A stretch of 64,000 nt of DNA from Zobellia uliginosa (GTDB lineage: Bacteria > Bacteroidota > Bacteroidia > Flavobacteriales > Flavobacteriaceae). This document shows, piece by piece, positions 8,907-17,778 of the stretch. Positions within the stretch are counted from its first letter, which is position 1; each line of letters begins with the position of its first letter. Position numbers and translations under genes: made by a program. A model generated the notes under the pieces. That model was given only the letters and a program-made list of their open reading frames with translations. It searched no databases and had not been told where the DNA came from. Where the stretch lies: positions 496,001 to 560,000 of the forward strand of contig NZ_FTOB01000004.1 in NCBI RefSeq assembly GCF_900156625.1, read 5' to 3'.

Positions 8907-9545
8907 TTATTTCAGTTTGAATGTAATAGGGATTGTTTTATAGACTAATACACTTTGTCCATTTTTTTTATAAGGTTCTAATTGTTTTAAAGAATTCATA
9001 ATTGCAAAACATTCGGTATCTAATACAATGTCAGCGCCTTCCGTAATGCTTAGATGATCGACTTTTCCAGTCTCATCTATGGTGAATTGAACAGTAACCC
9101 TTCCTTCAATTCCGTTTTCTACGGCTATCTCTGGATATCTAAAATGCTTTATGATATGTTGCTGAATTTTTTGGTTATTCGGATCAGATTGAGTTGCTGT
9201 TCCCAATTCCCAGTATCTAATGGCGTTTTCAGGAATAAATTCGCCATATTTTAGAGTGAAATTATAGTCTCTAGTCGATTCAATATTCCCTTTTTTATCA
9301 TATCGTGTCCATAACCCATAGGGTTGTTTTCCCAAGTAGGATTTAGACCAAATTTTCTGACCTTTTTTCGTTTTTGAGAAAATATGATTTGTAACGCTGT
9401 CATTAATTTTTTTTATTTCCAGCATATATGGTCCACTTTCAACTTCTGTTTTACCATATTTATCTTTAAAATATTTGATTTCAGAATCTACCTGGCTCAT
9501 AGCTAGATTTGAGAATAACAGGAGTAGGATAAAAATTTTTGTCAT
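8907..9545 (-). CDS. TonB C-terminal-domain protein (secreted)
   Basis: The 212-residue protein has a signal peptide (1-17, ending AMSQ), a middle region with a MORN-like YGLWTRYDKKGN segment, and a C-terminal TonB_C domain (about residues 125-212) with YPEIAVENGIEGRVTVQF, the classic P-x-A...G..G.V.V.F pattern. Unlike true energizer TonB proteins it lacks an N-terminal transmembrane anchor and Pro-rich linker, so it is probably not the ExbBD-coupled transducer. Such orphan secreted TonB_C proteins are common in Flavobacteria. Its partner is unknown. Confidence 0.8.
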   Translation of the reverse strand: MTKIFILLLLFSNLAMSQVDSEIKYFKDKYGKTEVESGPYMLEIKKINDSVTNHIFSKTKKGQKIWSKSYLGKQPYGLWTRYDKKGNIESTRDYNFTLKYGEFIPENAIRYWELGTATQSDPNNQKIQQHIIKHFRYPEIAVENGIEGRVTVQFTIDETGKVDHLSITEGADIVLDTECFAIMNSLKQLEPYKKNGQSVLVYKTIPITFKLK

Positions 9546-9922
9546 AAATGTTTATTTAAATTACATCTAGCGGTCTCGTATGACCATCGGTTACGGGTTA
9601 ATTAGCGATTATTTTCGGTATGGCACAGACCTTGGCAATTCCGAGTGGATTTCCCGAACTTGTTTCGGGATAGACGAATCTGCCGACTGGGCGAAGCGAC
9701 CGATGAAGACCTTGGGAAAAACAGCGAGCTGTGAATAAATTGCGGTTATACATTGGGCCTGTTGCGCAGCTATGAATTCCATCAACACGTACTTGTTAGG
9801 TTATTTCTAGTAAAATATAACTAACAGATATATTGGGTTTTTATTATTTCGAATAATTCAAAAACCATCAATTTATTGCTGATGACGGTTGTGCGACGGT
9901 TACTGGTGTTGTAAGCTATTTT
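9546..9922. other. Gene-free spacer with a short hairpin
   Basis: This 377-bp gap has no convincing ORF. It contains a perfect hairpin, TCCCGAA (9652-9658) and TTCGGGA (9664-9670), of a kind seen again at 62176-62196. AT-rich flanks (AAATTACATCTAG near 9555) resemble the start of the spacer near 12030. A cassette-end element may be present but the arms are too degraded to define. Confidence 0.4.
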
Positions 9923-10387
9923 TTATTTTTTTTCAAATATGACTTCTCTAGATTTTAGCTGAACTTTTCCGTTTTTTATTACTTTTGAAAGTGTGATTAA
10001 GTTCATTCCTTTTCCGTTTCTAAGGTATTCGAGTATTATACTATTAGAAGGTAAATTCACATTGTTACCTGCTATTTTCTTGAAATTTTCGGTTTCTGTC
10101 GAACTCCATTTTCCAGTTATAACTCTTATTCCGTTAGAGTCGGAAACTTTAATTTTTGCTGTCAAATTTTTTTTAAATTTTATTTCTAGAATATTGTCGG
10201 CTATTGATTTTTTAGACTTTTTTGAATTAGTGCTATTGATCCAAGTTCCAATAATGCCGTTTTTGTCTTTATTAATATGATGAATATCGAAGTCTTTTTT
10301 AGAAAGAGTATTGTCAGATGATTTGGTCTTAAAAGATAAAATTGTCAAAATAACAATTAAGATTGTCAATAGCTTAAATTTTTTCAT
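9923..10387 (-). CDS. Small secreted hypothetical protein
   Basis: A 154-residue product with an N-terminal hydrophobic signal segment (about residues 5-19), then a Lys/Ser/Asn-rich, lipocalin-like short beta-domain (GTWINSTNSK, ITGKWSSTE). The GTW...GKW pattern is common in small flavobacterial lipocalin-like proteins, but this is only a resemblance. No partner or catalytic motif is seen. It lies beside the copy B element remnant and has the low GC of the island. Confidence 0.55.
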   Translation of the reverse strand: MKKFKLLTILIVILTILSFKTKSSDNTLSKKDFDIHHINKDKNGIIGTWINSTNSKKSKKSIADNILEIKFKKNLTAKIKVSDSNGIRVITGKWSSTETENFKKIAGNNVNLPSNSIILEYLRNGKGMNLITLSKVIKNGKVQLKSREVIFEKK

Positions 10388-10467
10388 TGATGTGTCTTTT
10401 AATTCTGATTGGTTAAATTGCTTACAAAGGCAGCCTGTCTCAAAACCAGCTTTGACTTTTAATAAAT

Positions 10468-10848
10468 TTAAGCAATTTGTGGTACAATGGATATCGGCCT
10501 GAAAGAAGATTGGATTTTCATAAATATGGATATAGGGTCCAAGAGCGCATATTTCGGTCTTATAAGGAAGAAAAGGAACATTTTAAGGAGGTTTTTTCGG
10601 TGTTTTTCCCTGGTTTCGGGCTTCCAACCTAATTTGATACGTCTTTTTAGATGGTAGTCCAGGGCAATCTGGAGAACATCGTCAGCGACCCTAAGCTTAT
10701 GGCGCATTCTTCCCTGCGGTTGGACATCCTTTACTTTATCGGTTAGGATATCGACGAGTAGCTCCCCGGGCACGGTACGATAAGTAAGACCCGTCAACTG
10801 TTCCCGGAAAATGCCCTTCAATAGGTACGGGGCCGCTTTGCCAAACAT
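10468..10848 (-). pseudogene. Unassigned ORF fragment inside the remnant
   Basis: The reading frame is open for 126 residues, but its last 20 codons run into the shared end block of the repeat, so the C-terminus is not native. It has no signal peptide, membrane segment or recognised catalytic motif. Copy A of the repeat has lost this ORF entirely. I regard it as a gene fragment; a functional small protein is possible but not supported. Confidence 0.35.
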
Positions 10849-10885
10849 CCAAAATTAGAGTTCCGTTTCTGATTGGACATAAAAA

Positions 10886-10904
10886 AAGCCCCTTCAAGGG
10901 GCTT
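10886..10904 (-). terminator. Rho-independent terminator after the NERD gene
   Basis: AAGCCCC and GGGGCTT form a 7-bp GC-rich stem with a short loop, followed on the minus strand by a run of T. It lies downstream of the minus-strand gene ending at 10973. Confidence 0.7.
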
Positions 10905-10972
10905 ATATGAATCCGGTCCGTGGAGAATCAACGGCTTGTGTAACGGTTACCATTGCTAGCACTAATTTTTTA

Positions 10973-12022
10973 TCAATTTAAAATATTAGCTATTCTGTTT
11001 ACTTGGTTTTCCGTTAAAACAGGTTCAAAATATTTTATGTAATCATTTATTTCGTTCAAGAGTTTGACTTTTACATATTTGAACACACCTTTTGGTTTGT
11101 TATTAATCATAACAATAAGATTTCGTATTGGAATTTGTTGTTCCCCCCAATGATGTCCATTTAAAGTAATGTTTTCTGAAATATAGATGTAAAGTGCAAA
11201 ATTTGCCCTTTCGATTTGTTCTATTGGTGACCTTAAACTCATTGACTCTACTGATGATTTACTCCAGTTTTTTGTTTCAATTATAAAAATACCTGCTTTG
11301 GATATTAAAAGATGGTCGATTTGAATGGAATAGATTCTTTGATTATGTTTTTTATAAAAAATGGGACGAGAAAAATTCAAGTTAAAGTCATTAATTAAAA
11401 CATAATCATCTGATAGTTTTTTTATTTCCTTAACGACCAGATTTTCCCCAATTGCCCCTGAAATTAGATTTCTTGAATTTTCTATTACGCTCAGGGTATA
11501 TTCTAATTTTTCGGTTTTGGGTTTTGCCCTTTTTTCAATAAGAGAAGGTTTTTCAGTTTCATATGCTTTTATAAAAACTTCATCCTTTTCAATACTTCTA
11601 GATATGTTTTTAAGAGCTGAATTTGCCAGTTCAGTTGTCTTTTTTTGAAAACGATGGGATTCTTTTTTTAGATAGTAAAGTTTGATACTCGAAACTATTT
11701 TTTTGAATAAGTTCTCACCCTTCTTATTTTTGATTACATCTATTTTTCGCTGTATTTCGTTGGTTTTATTGCTGATTGACTCTTCATTGAAATTGTTTAT
11801 TTCAGTCTTTTTCTTGTTTTTAAGTTCTATGCTTTTGCAAGTCTTAAAATATTCTGCATCCAACTGCGCTGAAGTGTCATCGAGAATTGATTGCTTTTCT
11901 GACTTATAATTGGCTAGAAAATCCTTAATTTCTTTTACAGAACTAAACCTTGAAATTCCTTTACCCTCTAATTCGGACTTTAGGGATTTTAGTGATTCTA
12001 TTGTTCCATAAATTCTTGCCAT
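10973..12022 (-). CDS. NERD (nuclease-related domain) protein
   Basis: The 349-residue protein has an N-terminal coiled-coil-rich, Lys/Glu-rich half (about 1-180) and a C-terminal NERD domain (about 187-300). Diagnostic segments are GAIGENLVVKEIKK, the D in IQIDHLLISKAGIFIIETKN and the terminal E-x-K, which match the PD-(D/E)xK-like NERD core. Known for the family: NERD domains are predicted nucleases often attached to helicases, kinases or coiled coils, with little biochemistry. This one stands alone. The long helical N-terminus could be an oligomerisation or sensor part. Defense function is inference from the nuclease-rich surroundings. Confidence 0.82.
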   Translation of the reverse strand: MARIYGTIESLKSLKSELEGKGISRFSSVKEIKDFLANYKSEKQSILDDTSAQLDAEYFKTCKSIELKNKKKTEINNFNEESISNKTNEIQRKIDVIKNKKGENLFKKIVSSIKLYYLKKESHRFQKKTTELANSALKNISRSIEKDEVFIKAYETEKPSLIEKRAKPKTEKLEYTLSVIENSRNLISGAIGENLVVKEIKKLSDDYVLINDFNLNFSRPIFYKKHNQRIYSIQIDHLLISKAGIFIIETKNWSKSSVESMSLRSPIEQIERANFALYIYISENITLNGHHWGEQQIPIRNLIVMINNKPKGVFKYVKVKLLNEINDYIKYFEPVLTENQVNRIANILN

Positions 12023-12150
12023 TGTGTTTTTTTAAATTACAACCAAAGGTCTAGCTTATAAACTTTAGTTGATATGTCTGGGGGTTACAAGTTCGTACGG
12101 CTGGTTTGGCACGAGCGTGACGCTTGCGGTAGAGGAGAGGCCAATTTTAG

Positions 12151-13125
12151 TTAGGAAGTTCGGTCATCATATAGCCTGTCGATATGATAGGTATTCACCT
12201 TTAATTTTGTGATTTTTAAATTTGTTCCTTCTTGTATTTTTAACGTCTCTCGATAAATTATATCTCCAAGTTTTAGAATGCCACTTCTTGACTTTCCATC
12301 TAGTGAGCCAATCTTATATTCTGCCAAGAAGTCAATATCACCTGCTTTAAAGTTTAAAGTATAAGAAGTTGGTTCTTTTGGTTTTTCCAACGGGAATAGG
12401 TGTTTGTTAGGAACGGTTATTCTAATATTTCGCTTTTCAAAATCGTTTTTTGTTATGTTATTGATGTAGATTGAATCGGATGATGAAAAATCATCTGACA
12501 TTTTATTATTCAGAGTTTTAATAGTTATTTCTTTCTTCTCTAATTTTTTTTCTTTAATTCCAAAATTAGTCTTTGCTGTTAAAGCACAATTCTTTCTCAA
12601 ACTTTGCAGAGTCGTTTTAAACTGGTTTTTTGGGTTTTTAGAGATGTTTAAAATAGGAACCAATTCGTTAATTATTTCTATCTCTAAATCTTCAATTTCT
12701 TTTTTAGTTTTGGGATATTCGTAAAAGGATAATGCCAAATTTTTTTCCATCCAATCGGTGATTTTTATTTCACTCTGATTGTCAAATTTAAAATGGCTAA
12801 CCCTATTTATTTTGTAGTCTGTCTCATTTCTTGGAATAGGCTTTAAGTCTTCTTGTTCAAAGAGTATTGAGCCAATTGATTTTCTTAAAGTAGAACTTCC
12901 AGTTTTTCCAGTCGCAAAATGAGTTTTGGCATCCCTGCTTTCTTGGCTTGATTCGGTTTTTCCTATATAAATAATTTGGTGTTTGGAAACCGAATTTCCT
13001 AATATAGGAAAATCATTTCCTATGTAGAAGATTGCATATATCCCGGGAAGTTTAGAGAATGAATTAATTTTTAAAAAGGCATTTTCTTTTTTTTTTAACA
13101 ACGTAATTACTTGCTTCGTTTTCAT
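12151..13125 (-). CDS. GIY-YIG nuclease-like protein with C-terminal beta-rich domain
   Basis: Residues 27-100 hold a GIY-YIG domain: PGIYAIFYIG, then IIYIGKTESS, followed by an R and an H in SRDAKTHF. The 324-residue length leaves a 200-residue C-terminal part. There, RNIRITVPNKHLFP and later GILKLGDIIYRETLKIQEG look like strands of a DNA-recognition domain, as in stand-alone restriction enzymes (inference). No cognate methyltransferase is adjacent. The gene is a single unit in the island and low in GC. A homing enzyme is less likely because there is no intron or intein nearby. Confidence 0.75.
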   Translation of the reverse strand: MKTKQVITLLKKKENAFLKINSFSKLPGIYAIFYIGNDFPILGNSVSKHQIIYIGKTESSQESRDAKTHFATGKTGSSTLRKSIGSILFEQEDLKPIPRNETDYKINRVSHFKFDNQSEIKITDWMEKNLALSFYEYPKTKKEIEDLEIEIINELVPILNISKNPKNQFKTTLQSLRKNCALTAKTNFGIKEKKLEKKEITIKTLNNKMSDDFSSSDSIYINNITKNDFEKRNIRITVPNKHLFPLEKPKEPTSYTLNFKAGDIDFLAEYKIGSLDGKSRSGILKLGDIIYRETLKIQEGTNLKITKLKVNTYHIDRLYDDRTS

Positions 13126-13251
13126 TGGTTTTTGGATATGTCAGTGCACATAGTTGTATTACAGTTAGCAGGAGTCTTTTTCCATTGGGGTTTAGTTTTA
13201 GTTTGCAAACACTTTTGAACTACAACTCCTTCTTCTTTTTGGTATATAAGC

Positions 13252-13842
13252 TTACCAATTGTCTTCCGATTCCTCCACAGTAGAGACTATTCCAGTTTTT
13301 AATTCTGTCATATTACGATTTAATCCTGGAAATAAAAGATTTCTTGTCTTTGTTTTACGAGGGTAAAATTGCTCAACTGTTTTTTTCGGGACATCAGTCG
13401 GTATTTTTGTTGTTGACCAAGCAGAACTCCCTATAGCTGAACCATTACCAAACCAGCTGTAAGAATTAATTCTTACATCTTTATACAACAAAATGTAATT
13501 GGTACCTTGAAAGCGAATTTTATTGTCTTTTAAGTTTATCTTCAAATCATAAACACAATTAAACTCTTTCGTGTTGAAAAATATTAGAAAATGACCGCGA
13601 TATCGAGCGTCAAATTTTCCAGTAGCGTAGATTTCATTTTCATCTTGATACTGAATAGTAAAATCGTTGACTTTAAGATATTTGGTAATTTCATCGCTTA
13701 GTTCTTTTTTACTCCTATTAGGAAACTCAATGACTTCTTCAAAGAAAATATGATTATTGTTGTCAACTTGGTAAACTGTTTCTTGAGCAGATAGATTTAT
13801 TACAATAGCTAAAAAAAATGTACTTAAAATATGTTTTTTCAT
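13252..13842 (-). CDS. Secreted DUF4468-like protein
   Basis: I chose the ATG at 13842 (MKKHILSTFF) because it begins directly with a signal peptide (cleavage near LSAQ); the longer reading adds 27 basic residues. The mature 175-residue protein follows the DUF4468 pattern: a strand-helix-strand segment with FPNRSKKELSDEITKYL, then YATGKFDARYRG and VYDLKINLKDNKIRF. The family is common in Bacteroidetes as a small secreted TBP-like-fold domain of unknown function. No partner gene is evident. Confidence 0.7.
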   Translation of the reverse strand: MKKHILSTFFLAIVINLSAQETVYQVDNNNHIFFEEVIEFPNRSKKELSDEITKYLKVNDFTIQYQDENEIYATGKFDARYRGHFLIFFNTKEFNCVYDLKINLKDNKIRFQGTNYILLYKDVRINSYSWFGNGSAIGSSAWSTTKIPTDVPKKTVEQFYPRKTKTRNLLFPGLNRNMTELKTGIVSTVEESEDNW

Positions 13843-14003
13843 AATGTGGTTATTTGGTTTGGACTTGATGTTTGTACGTCTTTTCGGTATGGTGATTATG
13901 CGAACTGTAAATTTATTTCGCAAGTCTTGTTGAGGTTATTTCATTCCATTTTTAATTGTTAATAAGTGTTTTTTTACATAGTCGTTAAAGTATATACTAC
14001 CTG

Positions 14004-14189
14004 TTAGTTTTTTTTTAGTTTATTCAGGTGCTCTTCATCTAGGATTTTGTCATATTTCTCTTTTCGTATTTCATTACTTTTTAAATCAACGCGAACCCGC
14101 TTTACAAACTGCATGAAGTCATTGTGATCTTCGAATTTATTTAAAATTTCAGTTCTTACTGGAATATAATCTCCTAAGTACTTGTTCAT
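14004..14189 (-). CDS. Small hypothetical protein (61 aa)
   Basis: A short, charged, mostly helical ORF with ATG start, 24 bp downstream of the 219-residue gene in the same direction. The composition (Lys, Glu, Asn, Asp) and tight spacing suggest a two-gene unit, possibly an antitoxin-like partner. Without homologs this remains tentative. Confidence 0.45.
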   Translation of the reverse strand: MNKYLGDYIPVRTEILNKFEDHNDFMQFVKRVRVDLKSNEIRKEKYDKILDEEHLNKLKKN

Positions 14190-14213
14190 TTCTTAATTGC
14201 CTCAATTTAGCTG

Positions 14214-14873
14214 TTACAGGCTGTTGTATAAAATTCCTAGTTTGTTTAATCCTTCAATTATTTGCTCTCGAAATATTTTCATTCTTCTATATGCTACTAA
14301 AGACATTTCAATTTCATAATTAATTCCTTTTCTGATTTCAGCATGTAGATGAATAGCATTTCTCAAAGTATAAATTGTTTTCAGTTCATCACCGAGACTA
14401 GGTTCAAGTAATCCAAGTTTGACTGATGCGTCAACTTTATATTCAAACCTTATTTGGTTAATATCTCTAGTGAATGTGTCTCTGTACACTGTGAAAATTC
14501 GTTTTCCATCATGTTCTAACGAATCAAGGTCTTTACTCACAGAAATTCTTTTAAAATTTTCCGTTAGGTACAAATCTTTGACTTCTTGTCTTTCTTTTAA
14601 AACGTCAAACAGAAGATGATGAAGAACAGCTTCATATATGGAGGCATAATAAATAATTTGGATGCGAACCTGAGCAATTTTCAGATAATCATCAGCTTGC
14701 ATTCCTTCAAGTAACTTGTAGATATATCTAATTGCTTTGAACTCTTCGGCTAATCTCTTTGAAAGTTGACTATCAGTGATGTAGTCAAAATAATTTTCAA
14801 ACCAATATTCATCAGGTAAATGCTGATTTACATAAGTATCAATGCTTTCTTGTATTTCTTTACTAAATGGCAT
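14214..14873 (-). CDS. Helical hypothetical protein, possible HEPN-like fold
   Basis: The 219-residue protein is predicted almost entirely helical with no signal peptide. Near residues 170-180 it contains LRNAIHLHAE, an R-x(5)-H arrangement reminiscent of HEPN RNases (Rx4-6H), in a helix that follows another long helix. Many HEPN-like proteins sit in defense or toxin-antitoxin loci, with a small neighbouring protein as here (61 aa downstream). The assignment is weak: the R-x-H spacing alone is not diagnostic, and an unrelated all-helical protein is equally possible. Confidence 0.5.
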   Translation of the reverse strand: MPFSKEIQESIDTYVNQHLPDEYWFENYFDYITDSQLSKRLAEEFKAIRYIYKLLEGMQADDYLKIAQVRIQIIYYASIYEAVLHHLLFDVLKERQEVKDLYLTENFKRISVSKDLDSLEHDGKRIFTVYRDTFTRDINQIRFEYKVDASVKLGLLEPSLGDELKTIYTLRNAIHLHAEIRKGINYEIEMSLVAYRRMKIFREQIIEGLNKLGILYNSL

Positions 14874-14897
14874 CAGTTATTGTCTCTTTTTTAATTA

Positions 14898-15031
14898 CCC
14901 CCAACTTTTATGTATAAGAATAGTTACGGGTTTGTATGCGAGGAATTTCCGAAGGAAATTCAGACGTAACAAACACGCAACTACCTTTGTTTTAGCACTA
15001 AACCGCAATTATTTTTATACCGTGTTGCCAC
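14898..15031. repeat. Imperfect palindromic spacer with internal perfect hairpin
   Basis: Outer arms GTATAAGAATAGTTACGGG (from 14921) and CCGCAATTATTTTTATAC (15003-15020) pair with mismatches, bounded by CCCCAACTT and GTGTTGCCAC. An inner perfect hairpin GAATTTCC/GGAAATTC sits at about 14942-14960. The architecture repeats that of 5233-5362 and 6628-6902. Confidence 0.45.
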
Positions 15032-15039
15032 AGTATTTA

Positions 15040-17235
15040 TTATTCCTTAAAGTCATTGTCAAAAAATGTATTCAAGTTCTTTTTCTTCCTCAAAGTACCA
15101 TCGGTTTTTAGCTTATCAGTATATCTTCTTAATGTCGCTTGTTTTCTATAATGAGGTAAATCTTTATGGTCATTTATAGATTTTTGCACATTTTCGGCTA
15201 CATCGTTTGGCAGATGGTAACTTAAATTAACTCCAAGTAATGAAGGGAATAATTCATCATAAACTTCTTTTACATCTTCATGATTTGGTGCTAAAGCAAT
15301 GTAGTTATATAAAAAATCCGGTCTTATGTAACAACTTTCGTGATATTTTTCATTTAAAACTTCTTTTACTTTTCTGAAGGTTGTAGTGTCTTTGGAAAGC
15401 CACCAAGTTTTGTAACCAAAAATACTCGTGTCTTTAGTTTCGTTATTTTTTTCTCTTAACGCATAAACTGACAAAATTAATTGTGCATCAACTTCTGCTT
15501 TTTTTGACATACCACCTTTGGAATGGGTAAGTTCCTCTGTTAGTTTAGTTTTAATATTCTCATCAATATTAATATTAAGTTCATTTTCAGGTATATATTC
15601 TATTCCAAACATTTCTTTTAACAATTGAATAAAATCAATTTTAGCCGTTTTCAAATCAGGTGTAACGAAGTGATTAATGAATTTATCGAATGAATTTATT
15701 TTACCTCTTTTTTTAGCATATAAATATGCTCGCATAATAATATGAGGTATCGCAGTTAAATTATATTCATCATCTAAATAAAAATCTTCTGATTCTTGAA
15801 TGTTTGAATAATATGAATTACGCAATATTTGAAAATGAGAAACTAGTTCATCTATAATTGGGTCGCTTACTACTAACGTAACTCCAGCTTTACTTGCTCC
15901 TTTTAACAAATTCCAATGTCTTTTGTTGATGTCTTCTAAAAAATACTCTGAAAATGCAGGTATTAGAATTGAGTTACCTATAAATAAAGTTAATTTATCG
16001 GCTAAAGATTGAAAATAGATAGCAACTTTTGGGTCCCATTGTAGAAGAAACATTAACATATAAGTATTAGAAAGTGATTTCAAATACCTCTTTTGCTCAA
16101 TTGTACCATTGTATACAATTTCTCTAATGGCGTGAATTAAGCACTCTTTGACTTTAGGTTGATTTTCTGCTTTGATAGAACTATCATTAACCACTTTTGT
16201 AACAACATCAATCAACTGCTTTTCTATACAGTTATCACTATTCTTATTAATTAAAAAATTTGAAAACTCTAAACCTTGTTCATAAAATATAGTGCGAACG
16301 ATTTCTTTTACTAAATCTGATACATTTTGAACAATTATTTTCTCGTCTTTTAAGTACTCTTTTATTTTAATTGTCGTTTGCTCTGAAAAGTCTTGTTCAA
16401 GATTTATATCCCTTAAGTTTCTTTCGGTAATTTCTTTTCTTGTAGAATAAGGAAGACAATAACCGTCTAATTTCTTATGGTATTGTATTTTTTTACTTTT
16501 AGTCTTTTGAATAACCTCTAATCTTTGGTCAACTAATTCATCTACAGAAGAATCATCTTTTTTTAGAAAGTTTTTGACAAATTTTAATATAGAATCTTTA
16601 GATATAACTATTTCTTTTTCAGGGTCTGTTGGTTCTAGATGATAAAGAATTAGTGAATCAATTAGATTATCATTTAAACCTTTAGTGTCAGTATTATCTT
16701 CAATTTGTTGCCTTAAAAATACAAATAGGCGAGAATCATCATCTAAATTAGAAAGTACGTAAGATTTCCCAGGTTTACTATATTCTTGATAATTAGCTTT
16801 TAGAAACGATTCATAAACTCTTTCGGTAGCATTTGAATGATTTACATTTGTTTTAAACCAATCATTATCCCAAATTCTAACACTTGTACTTTTATTATCA
16901 AGAATACTATCTTGTATACTGTCTTTGTTATTTATTTTTCTATTTGAAATATATGTTAATCTCGAAATTGTTTTTCCGTTCTTAATTAATTTATCGATTG
17001 TATTTTCAATTTTTTTTTGTGGGTCAGCTTTTTCAGTTGAGATTTGATACAGTTCTTTTTCATTAGATTTTCTGTGAAATAAATGTTCAAAACCGTCAAT
17101 TCCTTTGTCTCCACTTCCACCAACTGGAATAAATTCATAGCCAAGTCTTGCAGATAGAAAATTATGTGAGAAATCTTCGAAAATCCATCCATTGTCAAGA
17201 TTTTTTAATGCTGTTTCAAATGCTGTTATATCCAT
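15040..17235 (-). CDS. Large protein with N-terminal Mrr-like nuclease domain
   Basis: The 731-residue protein starts with an Mrr/restriction-endonuclease-like domain: GYEFIPVGGSGDKGIDGFEH (about residues 32-51) followed by LYQISTEK (62-69), matching the G.D.GID......Q.(K) signature in which Q/E and K are catalytic. The remaining ~600 residues are predicted mostly helical, Lys/Asn/Glu-rich, without recognised motifs; residues near 470-560 could form a repeat-type sensor domain. Known relatives are single-protein restriction or anti-phage effectors. It is a solitary gene bounded by a palindromic spacer on one side and the 490-bp repeat on the other. A single-gene defense effector is inferred. 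Confidence 0.65.
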   Translation of the reverse strand: MDITAFETALKNLDNGWIFEDFSHNFLSARLGYEFIPVGGSGDKGIDGFEHLFHRKSNEKELYQISTEKADPQKKIENTIDKLIKNGKTISRLTYISNRKINNKDSIQDSILDNKSTSVRIWDNDWFKTNVNHSNATERVYESFLKANYQEYSKPGKSYVLSNLDDDSRLFVFLRQQIEDNTDTKGLNDNLIDSLILYHLEPTDPEKEIVISKDSILKFVKNFLKKDDSSVDELVDQRLEVIQKTKSKKIQYHKKLDGYCLPYSTRKEITERNLRDINLEQDFSEQTTIKIKEYLKDEKIIVQNVSDLVKEIVRTIFYEQGLEFSNFLINKNSDNCIEKQLIDVVTKVVNDSSIKAENQPKVKECLIHAIREIVYNGTIEQKRYLKSLSNTYMLMFLLQWDPKVAIYFQSLADKLTLFIGNSILIPAFSEYFLEDINKRHWNLLKGASKAGVTLVVSDPIIDELVSHFQILRNSYYSNIQESEDFYLDDEYNLTAIPHIIMRAYLYAKKRGKINSFDKFINHFVTPDLKTAKIDFIQLLKEMFGIEYIPENELNINIDENIKTKLTEELTHSKGGMSKKAEVDAQLILSVYALREKNNETKDTSIFGYKTWWLSKDTTTFRKVKEVLNEKYHESCYIRPDFLYNYIALAPNHEDVKEVYDELFPSLLGVNLSYHLPNDVAENVQKSINDHKDLPHYRKQATLRRYTDKLKTDGTLRKKKNLNTFFDNDFKE

Positions 17236-17268
17236 TCAGTTTATTCGGTGTTTTTTTTGGCTTGCTGC

Positions 17269-17771
17269 CAACTAGTGGATATACGGCATTTGCCGCATAA
17301 CCACCGTATTTGGTATAAATTTTATATTTTTTTTAAACTATGTATGATATAGGGCACACCAGCGCTGTTCCTGATTTTGTGAAAACACGGTTGCTTAAAC
17401 GGTACGCTACAAATATCTCGGTTTTGAAGGTTACTACCTTACGTAAAAGCGTAATCCCAAAAAAATGTAGCTAAAATCTTAAGGAAAACTACTGCTGTAA
17501 TCCATAGGATCATTTTTATTTTTCCAGCATTCCCCAACATCCTTTTCCTACAGAACACTAAATATCGCACTATCAGCATCTAAAAAGCAAGTGTGCGTTT
17601 TACAATTCCTTCTTTTTGTAAGCCTTTTCGATAAAGCGTAGGAATTTATAGATGTAGGGCCTTGGTTGTACATTCTTTAAAAAACACCTTCTTTTTTATT
17701 ATCCTCATAAAATACTAGGGGTGTGACTATAAATAATAGTAATAAGGTCAAAAATAAAAGTTAAACTATTA
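17269..17771 (+). repeat. ~490-bp non-coding direct repeat, copy 2
   Basis: This is the counterpart of 6899-7386, same orientation. Its right end runs into the promoter of the TetR gene at 17825. Since this copy is next to a core-type operon, it may be the original; the other copy would have arisen with the island. The two copies bracket about 10.4 kb. The gap 17236-17824 holds nothing else apart from the TetR promoter. Confidence 0.8.
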
Positions 17772-17778
17772 TAAAATG

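Larger units (their letters stand above)
10431..10945. repeat. Mobile-element-like remnant, longer copy (copy B)
   Basis: This copy shares both end blocks with 1484-1664 but keeps about 370 bp between them. The interior carries a truncated ORF on the minus strand (10468-10848, 126 residues, IleTyr-poor and Arg/Lys-rich, with RMRHKLRVADDVLQIALDYH) that I cannot assign. It could be a piece of a transposase or of a lost host gene. Higher GC than its surroundings suggests separate origin. Confidence 0.5.
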
